Shown here: in pieces, positions 16,406 through 25,574 of the stretch | Layout of the letters: the number at the start of each line of letters is the position of its first letter | Numbering within the stretch: position 1 is the stretch's first letter | From: CAZMOK01 sp964567785 | Lineage (GTDB): Bacteria > Bacteroidota > Bacteroidia > Bacteroidales > JAGOPY01 | DNA: 64,000 nt | Reading direction: 5' to 3' | Assembly: GCA_964567785.1 (NCBI GenBank) | Contig: CAZMOK010000009.1 | Span: 5,248-69,247, forward strand | Notes under the pieces: generated by a model | The model's database searches: none | Told to the model about the DNA's origin: nothing | What the model saw: only the letters and a program-made list of their open reading frames with translations | Program-made: the position numbers and the translations under genes

Positions 16406-18859
16406 ATGTCTGATAAAGAAAAAGAGATCAACGAAGCGGCTGAGGAGAAGGAGATAAAGAATGAAGAGGCGAAGGAAGAGGAAAAGGCTGCTGAAGAAAA
16501 AGTTGATGATGTAAAAGAAGAGCAACCGGAAGCTGAGAAGAAGGAAGAAGCGCCAGAAGAACCGGCTGCTGAAGAACCAAAAGAAGAGAAAACCGAAGCT
16601 CCTGAAGCCGAGGTTAAAGATCCTGCCAAAGAAGAAAAAGCCCAAACCGAGGATAAATCTGTAGAGGAAAAGCCTTCGGAAGAAGCCGGCGAAAAGGATA
16701 CTGAAACTCCAGTGGAGGAAAAGAAGGAAGAAAAGCCTGCTGAATTCGATTGGGGTGCGCTTGGTAAAAAACAAGATCAGTATTCACCTGAAGAACGTGA
16801 AAGATTAGAGGATATTTACGGACAGACACTGAGCTCAATTGCCGAACATGAGGTGATTGAGGGTACCATCGTTGCCATGAACAACCGAGAGGTAGTGGTC
16901 AATATTGGTTATAAGTCTGATGGCGTGATACCTCTCAATGAGCTCAGGTATAAAGAAGACCTGAAAACCGGTGATAAGATAGATGTATATGTTGAAAGCC
17001 AGGAGGATACAGGTGGTCAACTTATCCTATCGCACAAGAAGGCCCGTATCCTGAAGTCGTGGGAGAGGGTAAACGAAGCTTACGACAAAGATGAAGTCAT
17101 TAACGGATTTGTCAAGTCACGTACCAAGGGCGGTCTCATTGTCGATATTTTCGGAATAGAATCGTTCCTCCCGGGTTCACAGATAGATGTGAAACCCATC
17201 AGGGATTATGACGTATTTGTAGGAAAGTCGATGGAATTCAAGGTTGTGAAGATCAACCACGAATACAAGAATGTTGTTGTTTCACATAAGGCCCTTATCG
17301 AAGCAGAGCTTGAGCAGCAGAAAGCTGAGATCATGGCAAAGCTTGAGAAAGGACAGGTACTCGAAGGAAACGTCAAGAACATCACCTCTTATGGTGTTTT
17401 TGTCGACCTCGGCGGTGTTGACGGCCTTATTCATATTACAGACCTTTCATGGGGTCGTATTAATCATCCCGAAGAGATCGTACAGCTTGATGAAAAGATC
17501 AAGGTGGTTATACTCGATTTTGATGATGCGAAGAAGAGGATCGCACTTGGGCTCAAGCAGCTTACCCCGCATCCGTGGGATTCGCTTGACGAAAAACTCC
17601 AGGTTGGCGACAAGGTAAAAGGAAAGGTAGTGGTAATAGCCGACTACGGCGCATTTGTTGAGATTGCACCGGGCGTTGAAGGCCTTATCCACGTTTCCGA
17701 AATGTCGTGGTCGCAACACCTTCGCACTGCACAGGACTTCCTGAAAGTGGGCGATGAAGTGGAGGCAGTTATCCTCACACTCGACCGTGAAGAGAGGAAA
17801 ATGTCGCTTGGCATGAAGCAGCTTATCCCCGATCCATGGGAAAACATCCTCGAAAAATATCCTGTCAACTCTAAGCATACAGCTACTGTCAGGAATTTTA
17901 CCAATTTTGGCATCTTTGTAGAGCTCGAAGAGGGCGTAGACGGGCTGATCCATATTTCAGACCTTTCCTGGTCGAAGAAGATCAAGCATCCTGCTGAATT
18001 TACCAAGATAGGTGAGGAGATAGAAGTGATAGTCCTTGAAGTGGATGTGGAAAACCGCAGGCTGAGCCTGGGCCATAAACAGCTCGAAGAAAACCCATGG
18101 GATGTCTTTGAATCAGTATTCACGGTAGGATCTGTCCATTCAGGGACCGTGATCAATGTATCCGACAAGGGTATGGTCGTTTCGCTACCCTACGGTGTGG
18201 AAGGCTTTTTACCTAACCGTCACGCCACAAAGGAAGACGGAACTACCGTTAAAGCCGATGAAAAACTTGATTTTAAAGTGATCGAATTCTCAAAGGAAAA
18301 TAAAAAGATCATTCTTTCTCACTCAAAGGTCTTCCAGGATGAGGTCAGATCAGAGAGGAGCAAAGCTGATACAAGGGGCAAGAAAGAGGGAAGGTCGACC
18401 AAGCGCGCTGTCAGAAAGATCCAGGAAGGACTTGAAAGAACAACTCTTGGTGACCTCGAAGGACTGGCCAAGCTGAAGTCAAGCCTTGAGGAGGAAGAAA
18501 AGGCCAAGGCTGGTGGCAAGAAGGAAGAGAAGAAAGCCGTGAAGACGGCAGCTCCGAAGGAAGAACCGAAAAAAGAGGAGAAGAAGGCCGAGGCAGGTAA
18601 AGAGGAGGTAAAGGAAGAAAAGAAAGAGGAGAAGAAAGAAGAAGCTAAGGCTGAAAAGAGTGAGGAGCCTAAAGAGGAGAAGAAGGAAGAAGTAAAAGAT
18701 GAAAAGAAAGAGGGGCCTGAAGAAGAGAAAAAGGATGAAGTGAAGGCTGAAAAAAAGGAGGAGCCTGAAGAGGTGAAGAAGGAAGAGGTGAAGGATGAAA
18801 AGAAGGAAGAGACGAAAGATGAGAAAAAAGAAGAAGAAGATGATAAAAAGAAAGAATAA
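16406..18859 (+). CDS. rpsA: 30S ribosomal protein S1 with long charged N- and C-terminal tails
   Basis: 817 aa, against about 560-600 for most S1 proteins. Six S1 (OB-fold) repeats run from about residue 150 to 655; repeats 3-5 show the classical pattern, e.g. TSYGVFVDLGGVDGLIHITD, DYGAFVEIAPGVEGLIHVSE, NFGIFVELEEGVDGLIHISD. S1 unfolds and holds mRNA on the 30S subunit, important in a phylum that rarely uses Shine-Dalgarno pairing. Residues 1-112 are almost entirely Glu, Lys, Ala and Pro. Residues about 695-817 are Lys/Glu repeats (KKEEVKDEKKEE-like). A conserved EFDWGALGK follows the first tail. It is preceded by a structured leader and followed by a strong terminator. Confidence 0.96.
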   Translation: MSDKEKEINEAAEEKEIKNEEAKEEEKAAEEKVDDVKEEQPEAEKKEEAPEEPAAEEPKEEKTEAPEAEVKDPAKEEKAQTEDKSVEEKPSEEAGEKDTETPVEEKKEEKPAEFDWGALGKKQDQYSPEERERLEDIYGQTLSSIAEHEVIEGTIVAMNNREVVVNIGYKSDGVIPLNELRYKEDLKTGDKIDVYVESQEDTGGQLILSHKKARILKSWERVNEAYDKDEVINGFVKSRTKGGLIVDIFGIESFLPGSQIDVKPIRDYDVFVGKSMEFKVVKINHEYKNVVVSHKALIEAELEQQKAEIMAKLEKGQVLEGNVKNITSYGVFVDLGGVDGLIHITDLSWGRINHPEEIVQLDEKIKVVILDFDDAKKRIALGLKQLTPHPWDSLDEKLQVGDKVKGKVVVIADYGAFVEIAPGVEGLIHVSEMSWSQHLRTAQDFLKVGDEVEAVILTLDREERKMSLGMKQLIPDPWENILEKYPVNSKHTATVRNFTNFGIFVELEEGVDGLIHISDLSWSKKIKHPAEFTKIGEEIEVIVLEVDVENRRLSLGHKQLEENPWDVFESVFTVGSVHSGTVINVSDKGMVVSLPYGVEGFLPNRHATKEDGTTVKADEKLDFKVIEFSKENKKIILSHSKVFQDEVRSERSKADTRGKKEGRSTKRAVRKIQEGLERTTLGDLEGLAKLKSSLEEEEKAKAGGKKEEKKAVKTAAPKEEPKKEEKKAEAGKEEVKEEKKEEKKEEAKAEKSEEPKEEKKEEVKDEKKEGPEEEKKDEVKAEKKEEPEEVKKEEVKDEKKEETKDEKKEEEDDKKKE

Positions 18860-18882
18860 TGACCTCCAGGTAGTATAAATGC

Positions 18883-18915
18883 TGAAGGCCGGAATTTTTT
18901 CCGGCCTTTTTTTGT
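18883..18915 (+). terminator. Intrinsic terminator after rpsA
   Basis: Perfect stem AGGCCGGAA with TTCCGGCCT around a short T loop, followed by a run of T. It lies immediately after rpsA and about 12 bases before rnz, so rnz probably has its own start signal. Confidence 0.85.
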
Positions 18916-18926
18916 ATCTTGCTTCA

Positions 18927-19838
18927 ATGAAATTTTCCCTCACAATACTGGGAAGCAGCGCTGCAGTGCCGACAAAAAGAAGGAATCCCACATCCCAGCT
19001 TCTGAACATTCGCGATAAGCTTATCCTGGTCGATTGTGGTGAAGGCACCCAGTTGCAGCTTACACGGTTCGGAGTGCCAATCCAGAAGATATCCCATATT
19101 TTTATTTCACATATGCACGGCGATCACTATTATGGATTGCCGGGCCTGCTCAGCAAATTTCAATTACTTGGCAGGAAGAAAAAACTTGAGCTCTACGGTC
19201 CGCCGGGCCTGGAAGAGGTTTTGGAGGTGAATTTCAAATACAGCAACACAAAACTCGTGTATCCGCTGAATTTCCATCCGCTGGAATTTGAAGTGAGCAG
19301 AGAAATATGCTCCAACAAGCAGTTCACAGTGACATCGATCCCCCTTTTGCACAGTATCCCAACAAACGGTTTCCTATTCAGGGAAAAACCTTTGCAGAGG
19401 AATATCAGGAAAGAATTTGTTCGCAGGCATAACATCCCCATCCCGGAGTTTGAAAATATCAAGAAAGGTGACGACTATGTTGACGAACTGGGCAAGGTAC
19501 ACCCCAATGAACAGATCACTCATGAACCGCCTGAACCGGGAAGCTATGCTTACTGCACGGATACAGCATTCAGTGAAAAAATACCAGGGTTGATCAAAGG
19601 GGTTGACCTGTTGTACCACGAAGCTACTTTTGACGAGAGAATGAAAGAGATAGCCCAACAAAAATTACATGCTACTGCTAAGGAAGCAGCAGAAATTGCG
19701 AGGAGAGCAGGGGCAGGAAAACTTCTGCTGGGTCATTTTTCTGCCCGGTACAAAGAGGTTGATCTCCTTGTGAGCCAGGCCAGGGAGATCTTTCCTGAAT
19801 CATACGCAGCAGAAGATGGGGAGAGGTATGATATATGA
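18927..19838 (+). CDS. rnz: Ribonuclease Z (tRNA 3' endonuclease)
   Basis: 303 aa from the ATG at 18927; the ATG at 18879 would place the start upstream of the rpsA terminator and adds an unrelated leader peptide. Metallo-beta-lactamase fold with IFISHMHGDHYYGLPGL (HxHxDH, about 59-75), an exosite-like insert (GDDYVDELGKVHPNEQ), CTDTAFSE (about 211-218) and LLGHFSARY (about 269-277). It cuts the 3' trailer of precursor tRNAs. The tRNA-Gly in this window lacks an encoded CCA, so RNase Z followed by CCA addition is the expected route. Confidence 0.93.
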   Translation: MKFSLTILGSSAAVPTKRRNPTSQLLNIRDKLILVDCGEGTQLQLTRFGVPIQKISHIFISHMHGDHYYGLPGLLSKFQLLGRKKKLELYGPPGLEEVLEVNFKYSNTKLVYPLNFHPLEFEVSREICSNKQFTVTSIPLLHSIPTNGFLFREKPLQRNIRKEFVRRHNIPIPEFENIKKGDDYVDELGKVHPNEQITHEPPEPGSYAYCTDTAFSEKIPGLIKGVDLLYHEATFDERMKEIAQQKLHATAKEAAEIARRAGAGKLLLGHFSARYKEVDLLVSQAREIFPESYAAEDGERYDI

Positions 19839-19876
19839 GAAATTAACAATTAACAATTAACAATGAACAATTAATT
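19839..19876. repeat. AATTAACAATTAACA repeat between convergent rnz and the FAD dehydrogenase gene
   Basis: Four to five imperfect AATTAACA copies start two bases after the rnz stop and fill the 42-base gap up to the stop of the dehydrogenase gene. Confidence 0.75.
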
Positions 19877-19880
19877 CAGT

Positions 19881-22838
19881 TCAGAACTCTGAATTATTAT
19901 TAAGTGCGTTGTGCAGGATTTCCACCGGGTGATAGGAGCGCCGGCCGGTGCCATCGCTGATCTGGTGCCTGCAACTCGTTCCCGGCGCTGCTATTACAAC
20001 TTCATCCGGTGTTTTTCTCACCTCGGGAAACAACACCAGTTCTCCCACTTTCATTGAAACATCATAATGTTCCTTTTCATACCCGAACGACCCTGCCATA
20101 CCGCAGCATCCCGAAGGGATCTCCTCAACAGTGTAATTTTCAGGGAAAGAAAGCATTTTAATTGTCGGGTCCGTTGAAGCAAGGGCCTTCTGGTGGCAAT
20201 GGCCGTGAAGTTTTATTTTTAAGGATGATGAGGTGAATTGATCTTTTTTGATTTTGCCCTCCTTCATCTCCCTGGCCAGGAATTCATCGATCATGAAACA
20301 GGAATTGCCCAATTTTAAAGCTTCAACCTTAAGACTTTCATCAACAAGTTCCGGATACTCATCCCTGAAGGTAAGGATTGCCGAGGGTTCTATTCCTATC
20401 AATGGAGTATCAGGGCCAATAATTTCCTTTAATCCATTTATGTTTTCAATGGCAATGGTCTTTGCCTTTTTCAGCATCCCTTTCGAAAGGAAAGTCCTGC
20501 CGCTTTCTTTTACTGAAGGTATGATCACTTTATAGCCAAGCGTTACAAGCAGGTGGTATGCCTTTATCCCAATATCAGTATCGTTGTATTCAGTGAATTC
20601 ATCCGGGAAAAGATATACAGTGCCGGTTGGGGTTGTTGTGCCGTTCTGCGCTCTCTTCTTGTTGACCCATTTTGTGAAGGGCTGCGAAGAAAGCTTTGGG
20701 ATACTCCGTTTTGAAGCAAATCCGAGTGTGCTTTTAAATATCCCCGAAGTAATGATGTTTCCGGTAAAGAAATTATAGACGGCCGGCGCTATTGAACCCA
20801 GCCTGTTTAATGCCGTAATGTGTGCAATGGCTTTGGTCCTGAGAGGAATCCCATTGTCATCATAATAATGCTGCAGGAATTCGGCCTTATATTTTGCAAT
20901 ATCGACATTGGAAGGGCACTCTGACTTGCAGCCTTTGCACGATAGGCACAGGTCCATTACATCGCAGATCTCTTTGTGATCAAACGGATTGGATTTGGTT
21001 GATTTCGTCAGGAACTCCCTCAGAATATTTGCCCGGGCACGGGTTGTAGTATCCTCGTCCCTGGTTGCCATATAACTTGGGCACATAGTGCCTCCAGATA
21101 CCTCGGTCTTACGGCAGTCGCCCGAGCCGTTGCACCTTTCAGCGGCCCTGAGGATGCCCATTTCCGCAGAAAAATCAAAATAAGTGTCAATTGTCTTTTC
21201 CTCCCTGCCCGGTTCGTACCTCAGGCTGGTATTCATGGGCGGGGTGTCGACAATCTTTCCGGGATTGAAGATGTTGGCAGGGTCCCAGGTATTTTTGATC
21301 TCCTTCAGCAGGTTATAATTCCTTTCACCTACCATCAGTGGGATAAACTCACCTCTTAACCTGCCGTCACCATGCTCACCACTCAGCGAACCATTGTATT
21401 TTTTTACCAGCAGGGCAATTTCATGGGCTACCGTCCGGAAAAGTTCAACATCTCCCGGGTCTTTCAGGTTGAGTATCGGCCTCAGGTGAAGCTCGCCGGT
21501 GGCAATATGGGCATGATATACACATTCAAGGTTAAGTTTCTCAAGTATCTTTTTGAAGTCTGCAATATAACCGGGAAGTTTTTCGGGGCTTACGGCCGTG
21601 TCTTCTATCACGGAAACCGGCTTTGCATCGCCCGGCATATTGGACAGGACCCCGAGTCCGGATTTCCTGAGCGCCCATACTTTACTGATATCGTTGCCCT
21701 TAATAACAGGGTAGTGGTACCCGAGCCCTTTCTTTCTGAGATCTGCTTCAAGGTTTTCAGCGGCAGCGTCGATCTCTTCCGCAGAGTCTCTTGCAAATTC
21801 TATAATTAGGATCGCACCCGGATCGCCCTTGATGAAGAAGCGGTTTTTACGCTGTTCTATATTATCTTTTGTGAGTTCGAGGATCCGGTCGTCCATCAGC
21901 TCGACGGCTCCAGGCTTGTGTTTCAGTGCCACAAGGTTTCCCTGAAGTGCATCCTCAAGTGTTTCAAAATGGGCACAGACAAGGGCTTTGTTAACGGGTG
22001 GAAGAGGAACAAGGTTCAGCTTTATTTCTGTAAGGAAACCCAGTGTCCCCTCCGAGCCCGCAATGAGTGTCGATAAATTGAAAGGCTTTTCGGTACCTGA
22101 AAATGGTTCGGTTTCCAGAAGCAGGTCGATGGCATAGCCGGTGTTCCTTCTTTTTATGGAACGGTCAGGATATTCTCTCCTGATATCATCCTGGTTTTCA
22201 GGGTCTGACAACATTGTTCGGGCCTGCCTGTAAATTGATGCCTCCAGGGAATTGCCGCGACCCTTCATTTCAAGTTCGTGAATGCCTTTCATAGGGCCGA
22301 ACTCTGCCTCGGAGCCATCACTAAGTACCGTTTTTACAGAGATTACATGGTCCCTGGTGCTTCCATAGATGACCGAATGTGCACCACAGGCATTGTTTCC
22401 AACCATCCCGCCGATCATACACCTGTTCGAGGTAGAAGTTTCAGGACCGAAGAAAAGCCCGAACCTTTCGAGGTACTTGTTGAGTTCGTCGAGGATAACA
22501 CCTGGCTGTAATCTTACCCATTTTTCCTCCGTGTTTAGCTCGAGTATCCCTGTCATGTAACGGGATATATCGACAATGATCCCGCTTCCCACTACCTGGC
22601 CGGCCAGGGAGGTGCCTGCTGCCCTGGGGATCAACGGTATACCGTTCTCCACAGCAAAAACCACAAGCTTCCTGATATCTGAAGTGTTTTTGGGCCGGGC
22701 AACTGCATCAGGAACCTCCCGGTAGGCTGAAGCATCCACAGAATAAAGCAGCCTGTACTCATCGGATGTGTACAGGTCCCCTTCAAGCTTTTTTCCAAGC
22801 TCTTCCAGTTTCGATTTTATCTGTGGCGCTTCAATCAC
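19881..22838 (-). CDS. FAD-linked oxidase with Fe-S and CCG domains, probable D-2-hydroxyglutarate dehydrogenase (YdiJ type)
   Basis: 985 aa. A PCMH-type FAD-binding domain (about 40-270; PRAAGTSLAGQVVG) and FAD-oxidase C domain (about 270-540; GEHGDGRLRGEFIP) are fused to a 4Fe-4S region (LCLSCKGCKSECPSNVD) and a C-terminal CCG domain (HGHCHQKA, PSGCCGMAGSFGYE). This is the architecture of YdiJ, a membrane-associated D-2-hydroxyglutarate dehydrogenase, and of some D-lactate dehydrogenases. The overlapping upstream DUF1338 gene, whose family forms D-2-hydroxyglutarate, favours the former. The start is GTG, overlapping the upstream stop as GTGA; a TAA in the same frame lies three codons before, so no earlier start is possible. 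Confidence 0.88.
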   Translation of the reverse strand: MIEAPQIKSKLEELGKKLEGDLYTSDEYRLLYSVDASAYREVPDAVARPKNTSDIRKLVVFAVENGIPLIPRAAGTSLAGQVVGSGIIVDISRYMTGILELNTEEKWVRLQPGVILDELNKYLERFGLFFGPETSTSNRCMIGGMVGNNACGAHSVIYGSTRDHVISVKTVLSDGSEAEFGPMKGIHELEMKGRGNSLEASIYRQARTMLSDPENQDDIRREYPDRSIKRRNTGYAIDLLLETEPFSGTEKPFNLSTLIAGSEGTLGFLTEIKLNLVPLPPVNKALVCAHFETLEDALQGNLVALKHKPGAVELMDDRILELTKDNIEQRKNRFFIKGDPGAILIIEFARDSAEEIDAAAENLEADLRKKGLGYHYPVIKGNDISKVWALRKSGLGVLSNMPGDAKPVSVIEDTAVSPEKLPGYIADFKKILEKLNLECVYHAHIATGELHLRPILNLKDPGDVELFRTVAHEIALLVKKYNGSLSGEHGDGRLRGEFIPLMVGERNYNLLKEIKNTWDPANIFNPGKIVDTPPMNTSLRYEPGREEKTIDTYFDFSAEMGILRAAERCNGSGDCRKTEVSGGTMCPSYMATRDEDTTTRARANILREFLTKSTKSNPFDHKEICDVMDLCLSCKGCKSECPSNVDIAKYKAEFLQHYYDDNGIPLRTKAIAHITALNRLGSIAPAVYNFFTGNIITSGIFKSTLGFASKRSIPKLSSQPFTKWVNKKRAQNGTTTPTGTVYLFPDEFTEYNDTDIGIKAYHLLVTLGYKVIIPSVKESGRTFLSKGMLKKAKTIAIENINGLKEIIGPDTPLIGIEPSAILTFRDEYPELVDESLKVEALKLGNSCFMIDEFLAREMKEGKIKKDQFTSSSLKIKLHGHCHQKALASTDPTIKMLSFPENYTVEEIPSGCCGMAGSFGYEKEHYDVSMKVGELVLFPEVRKTPDEVVIAAPGTSCRHQISDGTGRRSYHPVEILHNALNNNSEF

Positions 22839-23644
22839 TGCTTTTTATAATAATTAGTGCTTTCGAAGATCTTGTCGGCGCTTTTTGCTATGAAGCCCGA
22901 GAAGAGATCTCCGTCCTTGTCAGGATATCGCCTTGCGAATTCATAATAACAACCGGGTACCTCGTAGGTGCCTTCCCTGAATTCCTTTTTGATTATTCCC
23001 GATTTAATGCTCGACTGTTCAAGCAGTTGCTCAGGGGTTCCCTTTATCTCACCGCCGGAATCGTTAAGCCTGAAACCGTTGTCTTTGAGGAACTGGTTCA
23101 CCTTCTCCAGTGAATCAAGCTTTTCCAGATAGTTCACCGAAACTGTAAAATGGTTCGCACAGAAACCGAACACATAAAGCCATGCAGCATACTCAGACTC
23201 CTCCTTCAACTTGTCGTAAACTTCTTTTGAGGGTTTTCCCCATATATTTCCCGAATAGATCAGCTCATCCGATCCAAGGGTCTCCGAAGAGGCCTTGTCG
23301 ATTATTGATTTAACTGTTTCCTGCAGATATTCACTGAACTCGGAAGTGATCAACTGGCTGATAAACACCCTGGGTGCTTTCGGCTGCCCGGGCAACTCAA
23401 AGTGTTTTGCAACAAGTTTTTTTGCTTCAAACTTGTACTGCCCTTTTTCTACATAACCACCCTCAATAAAAGGCCTGGCAAGCACATCTATATTTACCCT
23501 GGGGTCGTCATAGGTACGGAAGGCTATATGATCGTTCACTACCTCTTCACCTTCTGATAAAAACAGTTCGTAAACCTTCTTGACATCGGGATTCTGCTCT
23601 GTGTAGATCTTCCAGAGTTTTTGGAAAATAATTTCAGGTTTCAT
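22835..23644 (-). CDS. DUF1338 family, probable 2-oxoadipate dioxygenase/decarboxylase (HglS type)
   Basis: 269 aa, the short form of the family. DUF1338 enzymes characterised as HglS convert 2-oxoadipate with O2 to D-2-hydroxyglutarate and CO2 using an iron bound by two His and one Glu. Likely equivalents here are His39 (VNDHIAFRTY), His165 (CANHFTVSVNY) and Glu235 (GCYYEFARRYPD). RTYDDP just after the first His is typical. The gene overlaps the YdiJ-type dehydrogenase by four bases, so the two steps are translationally coupled. It is 73 bases downstream of lplA. Substrate is assigned from family and context. Confidence 0.85.
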   Translation of the reverse strand: MKPEIIFQKLWKIYTEQNPDVKKVYELFLSEGEEVVNDHIAFRTYDDPRVNIDVLARPFIEGGYVEKGQYKFEAKKLVAKHFELPGQPKAPRVFISQLITSEFSEYLQETVKSIIDKASSETLGSDELIYSGNIWGKPSKEVYDKLKEESEYAAWLYVFGFCANHFTVSVNYLEKLDSLEKVNQFLKDNGFRLNDSGGEIKGTPEQLLEQSSIKSGIIKKEFREGTYEVPGCYYEFARRYPDKDGDLFSGFIAKSADKIFESTNYYKKQ

Positions 23645-23717
23645 TTCTAAAGATTTATGTTATTATTTGTCTTATTCCAGTATTGGCATCTGTTCATAAT
23701 TATATAATGTTAAAACC

Positions 23718-24701
23718 TCAGAACATATTGTCGAGGAGAGTTTTCCCCAGCCCTGTTTCATCGGCTGAATGATTGAGATCCGTAAATAAGCCTGCAACTG
23801 AATGCCTGTCGTGATTCACTCCTCTGAGGTTTTTTTCAATCTGTTTCAATTCATTAAAAAAATTACCAGTGCAACTGATCTCTGCCTCTTCGATCTTACC
23901 TTTTTTAACAGTTAACCGGATTACAATGTTTTCTTCCTTATAGTTGAATGAATTATGGAAATTATAATCAGGGGAGTAACCCATATTCCACAAGGGATCG
24001 AGGTACCTTGTTTTTTTCAGCTTTTTGATCCTTTCTGTCTCCCTGTCTTTCCATTCATAGATCATGACAGAAGGGGAGAGCAGGCCGACAATATGATCAA
24101 AGAACTTCTTGCTGAATTCCGCTGTATTCATAGGATCGTTCAGAAGTTGCTTCAGGTTCACCACATGAGTCTTTATTGATCTGACCGAACGGTCGTTGTA
24201 AAGTGTTTCGTTCCCGGCAATGGAATTCTCCAGGGCTTCAATGTTTGTATTGTACAGCAGGGTACCGTGATGGATAACCCTGTTCTTGTATACATGTGCG
24301 GCATTGCCCGATATCTTTGCCCCGTTTACCCTGATATTGTTCTTGCCTTCGAAGTGAGCGCTCAGTCCGAGGGATGCCAGGAAGTCAATTACCGGGGCTG
24401 TATATTTTTTAAAGTCGACGAGTTTTCCCGGTTCTCCCGTCGTTATGAATGAGAAGTTGATATTTCCCTGGTCATGGTAAACAGTGCCGCCACCGGTTAT
24501 CCTTCTGATGAAAGGGATAGAATGTTCCGAACAATATGCATGGTTGATCTCGCGAGAAGCGTTCTGATGTTTCCCGATAATTACCGACCTGTTATTTCTC
24601 CATACCATGAAAGCATCGTGGGGAAACTCCCTGAGCATGTATTCCTCGGCTGCCAGGTTGAAATACGGGTCGGTCTCTTTTCTGTAAATACAATAAAACA
24701 T
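23718..24701 (-). CDS. lplA: Lipoate-protein ligase A
   Basis: 327 aa from the ATG at 24701. Biotin/lipoate ligase fold: ATP/lipoate motif RRITGGGTVYHDQGNINFSF (about 69-88), ARG-like NNIRVNGAKISGNAAHVYKN with the essential Lys, and a C-terminal accessory domain from about 240. It activates lipoate and attaches it to dehydrogenase E2 or GcvH proteins. It lies upstream of the HglS/YdiJ-type pair on the same strand. Because 2-oxoglutarate, the predicted end product of that pair, is consumed by a lipoylated dehydrogenase, a functional link is possible but unproven. Confidence 0.93.
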   Translation of the reverse strand: MFYCIYRKETDPYFNLAAEEYMLREFPHDAFMVWRNNRSVIIGKHQNASREINHAYCSEHSIPFIRRITGGGTVYHDQGNINFSFITTGEPGKLVDFKKYTAPVIDFLASLGLSAHFEGKNNIRVNGAKISGNAAHVYKNRVIHHGTLLYNTNIEALENSIAGNETLYNDRSVRSIKTHVVNLKQLLNDPMNTAEFSKKFFDHIVGLLSPSVMIYEWKDRETERIKKLKKTRYLDPLWNMGYSPDYNFHNSFNYKEENIVIRLTVKKGKIEEAEISCTGNFFNELKQIEKNLRGVNHDRHSVAGLFTDLNHSADETGLGKTLLDNMF

Positions 24702-24720
24702 CAACCAAAAAAAGGGTGTA

Positions 24721-24728
24721 CAAAGCTA
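24721..24728 (-). promoter_or_regulatory. -7 promoter core for lplA
   Basis: Minus-strand TAGCTTTG, 19 bases before the ATG at 24701; expected start near 24714. Confidence 0.45.
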
Positions 24729-24792
24729 AACGGAATTATTCAGTTTTAGCTATATGTTGGCACGATTTCTGAATTCCGAAAAGCATTATTGA

Positions 24793-24800
24793 TACTTTTG
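24793..24800 (+). promoter_or_regulatory. -7 promoter core for the LEA-like lipoprotein gene
   Basis: TACTTTTG, expected start near 24807, 20 bases before the ATG. Confidence 0.45.
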
Positions 24801-24826
24801 TCTTTTATTTTATTCGAAAAAGAGCA

Positions 24827-25444
24827 ATGAAAAAAATATTTCCATTATTGATTGCGGCCATGATGATGATAACAAGTTCCTGCAGTGTGCTTGAACAGGC
24901 ATCAGAGTTGTCGCGTCTTTCCAAGTGTGAGTTCAGGCTGAAGAATATTCAAAACCCAACGCTGGCCGGCATTGATATCTCAAATATAGATTCTGCCGAT
25001 GATCTTGGCCTGATGGACTATGCCAGGATCACCTCTGCAATAGCTTCAAACGATCTTCCGCTGTCCTTTCTCCTGAATGTAGAATCGAGGAATCCCAATA
25101 CAAAAGTGGCTGCGATGAACAGGATGAGCTGGATACTGTATATAGATGATATCGAGATGACAAGCGGTATGGTAAACCAGCGGGTGGAGATACCGCCCAA
25201 CGGAGGAGCTTCCTCAATTCCGGTAAACATCCATGTAAACCTGATGGAAGCATTGCAAGGTGAATCGGGAGAGGCACTTTTGAATTTCGGGTTTAATATC
25301 GCAGGGTCAGGTGAAAAGCCCACTCGCATACTGATGAAACTCAAACCGACAATATATGTGGGATCGAACGAAATTGAATACCCGGGTTATATAAATGTCA
25401 GGACTGAGTTTACCTCAGGAAGCACAAACTCTTACGCCTTTTAA
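24827..25444 (+). CDS. LEA type 2-like lipoprotein
   Basis: 205 aa. Lipoprotein signal with SSC lipobox (Cys at about 19), then a beta-sandwich pattern resembling LEA14/WHy domains: FRLKNIQNPTLAGIDISNI, a middle LSFLLNVESRNPNTKVAAMN, and paired late strands. LEA type 2 domains occur in envelope stress-related proteins in bacteria; the function here is unknown. It is a single gene divergent from lplA. Confidence 0.75.
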   Translation: MKKIFPLLIAAMMMITSSCSVLEQASELSRLSKCEFRLKNIQNPTLAGIDISNIDSADDLGLMDYARITSAIASNDLPLSFLLNVESRNPNTKVAAMNRMSWILYIDDIEMTSGMVNQRVEIPPNGGASSIPVNIHVNLMEALQGESGEALLNFGFNIAGSGEKPTRILMKLKPTIYVGSNEIEYPGYINVRTEFTSGSTNSYAF

Positions 25445-25520
25445 AATGCATTAACTTCAGATATGCCGGTTTGCTCCGAACAGCTAAGATCCGGATTTTA
25501 TCAATTGAAAGATTATTTAT

Positions 25521-25553
25521 TTTGTGATGTTTCAAAGGAAAAACATATGTTTG
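25521..25553 (+). promoter_or_regulatory. Complete Bacteroidota promoter (TTTG-N21-TATGTTTG)
   Basis: TTTG at 25521-25524, 21 bases, TATGTTTG at 25546-25553. The predicted start near 25560 lies upstream of the ATG at 25575 but after the TTG at 25557, supporting the ATG as start. Confidence 0.65.
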
Positions 25554-25574
25554 TAGTTGCCAATTTTGATAACT

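Noticed and set aside
16345..19048. Long antisense frames opposite rpsA ends, Ser/Phe-rich translations
   Set aside because: They are the complement of the Glu/Lys-rich tail codons (GAA/AAG read as TTC/CTT); the composition explains them fully.
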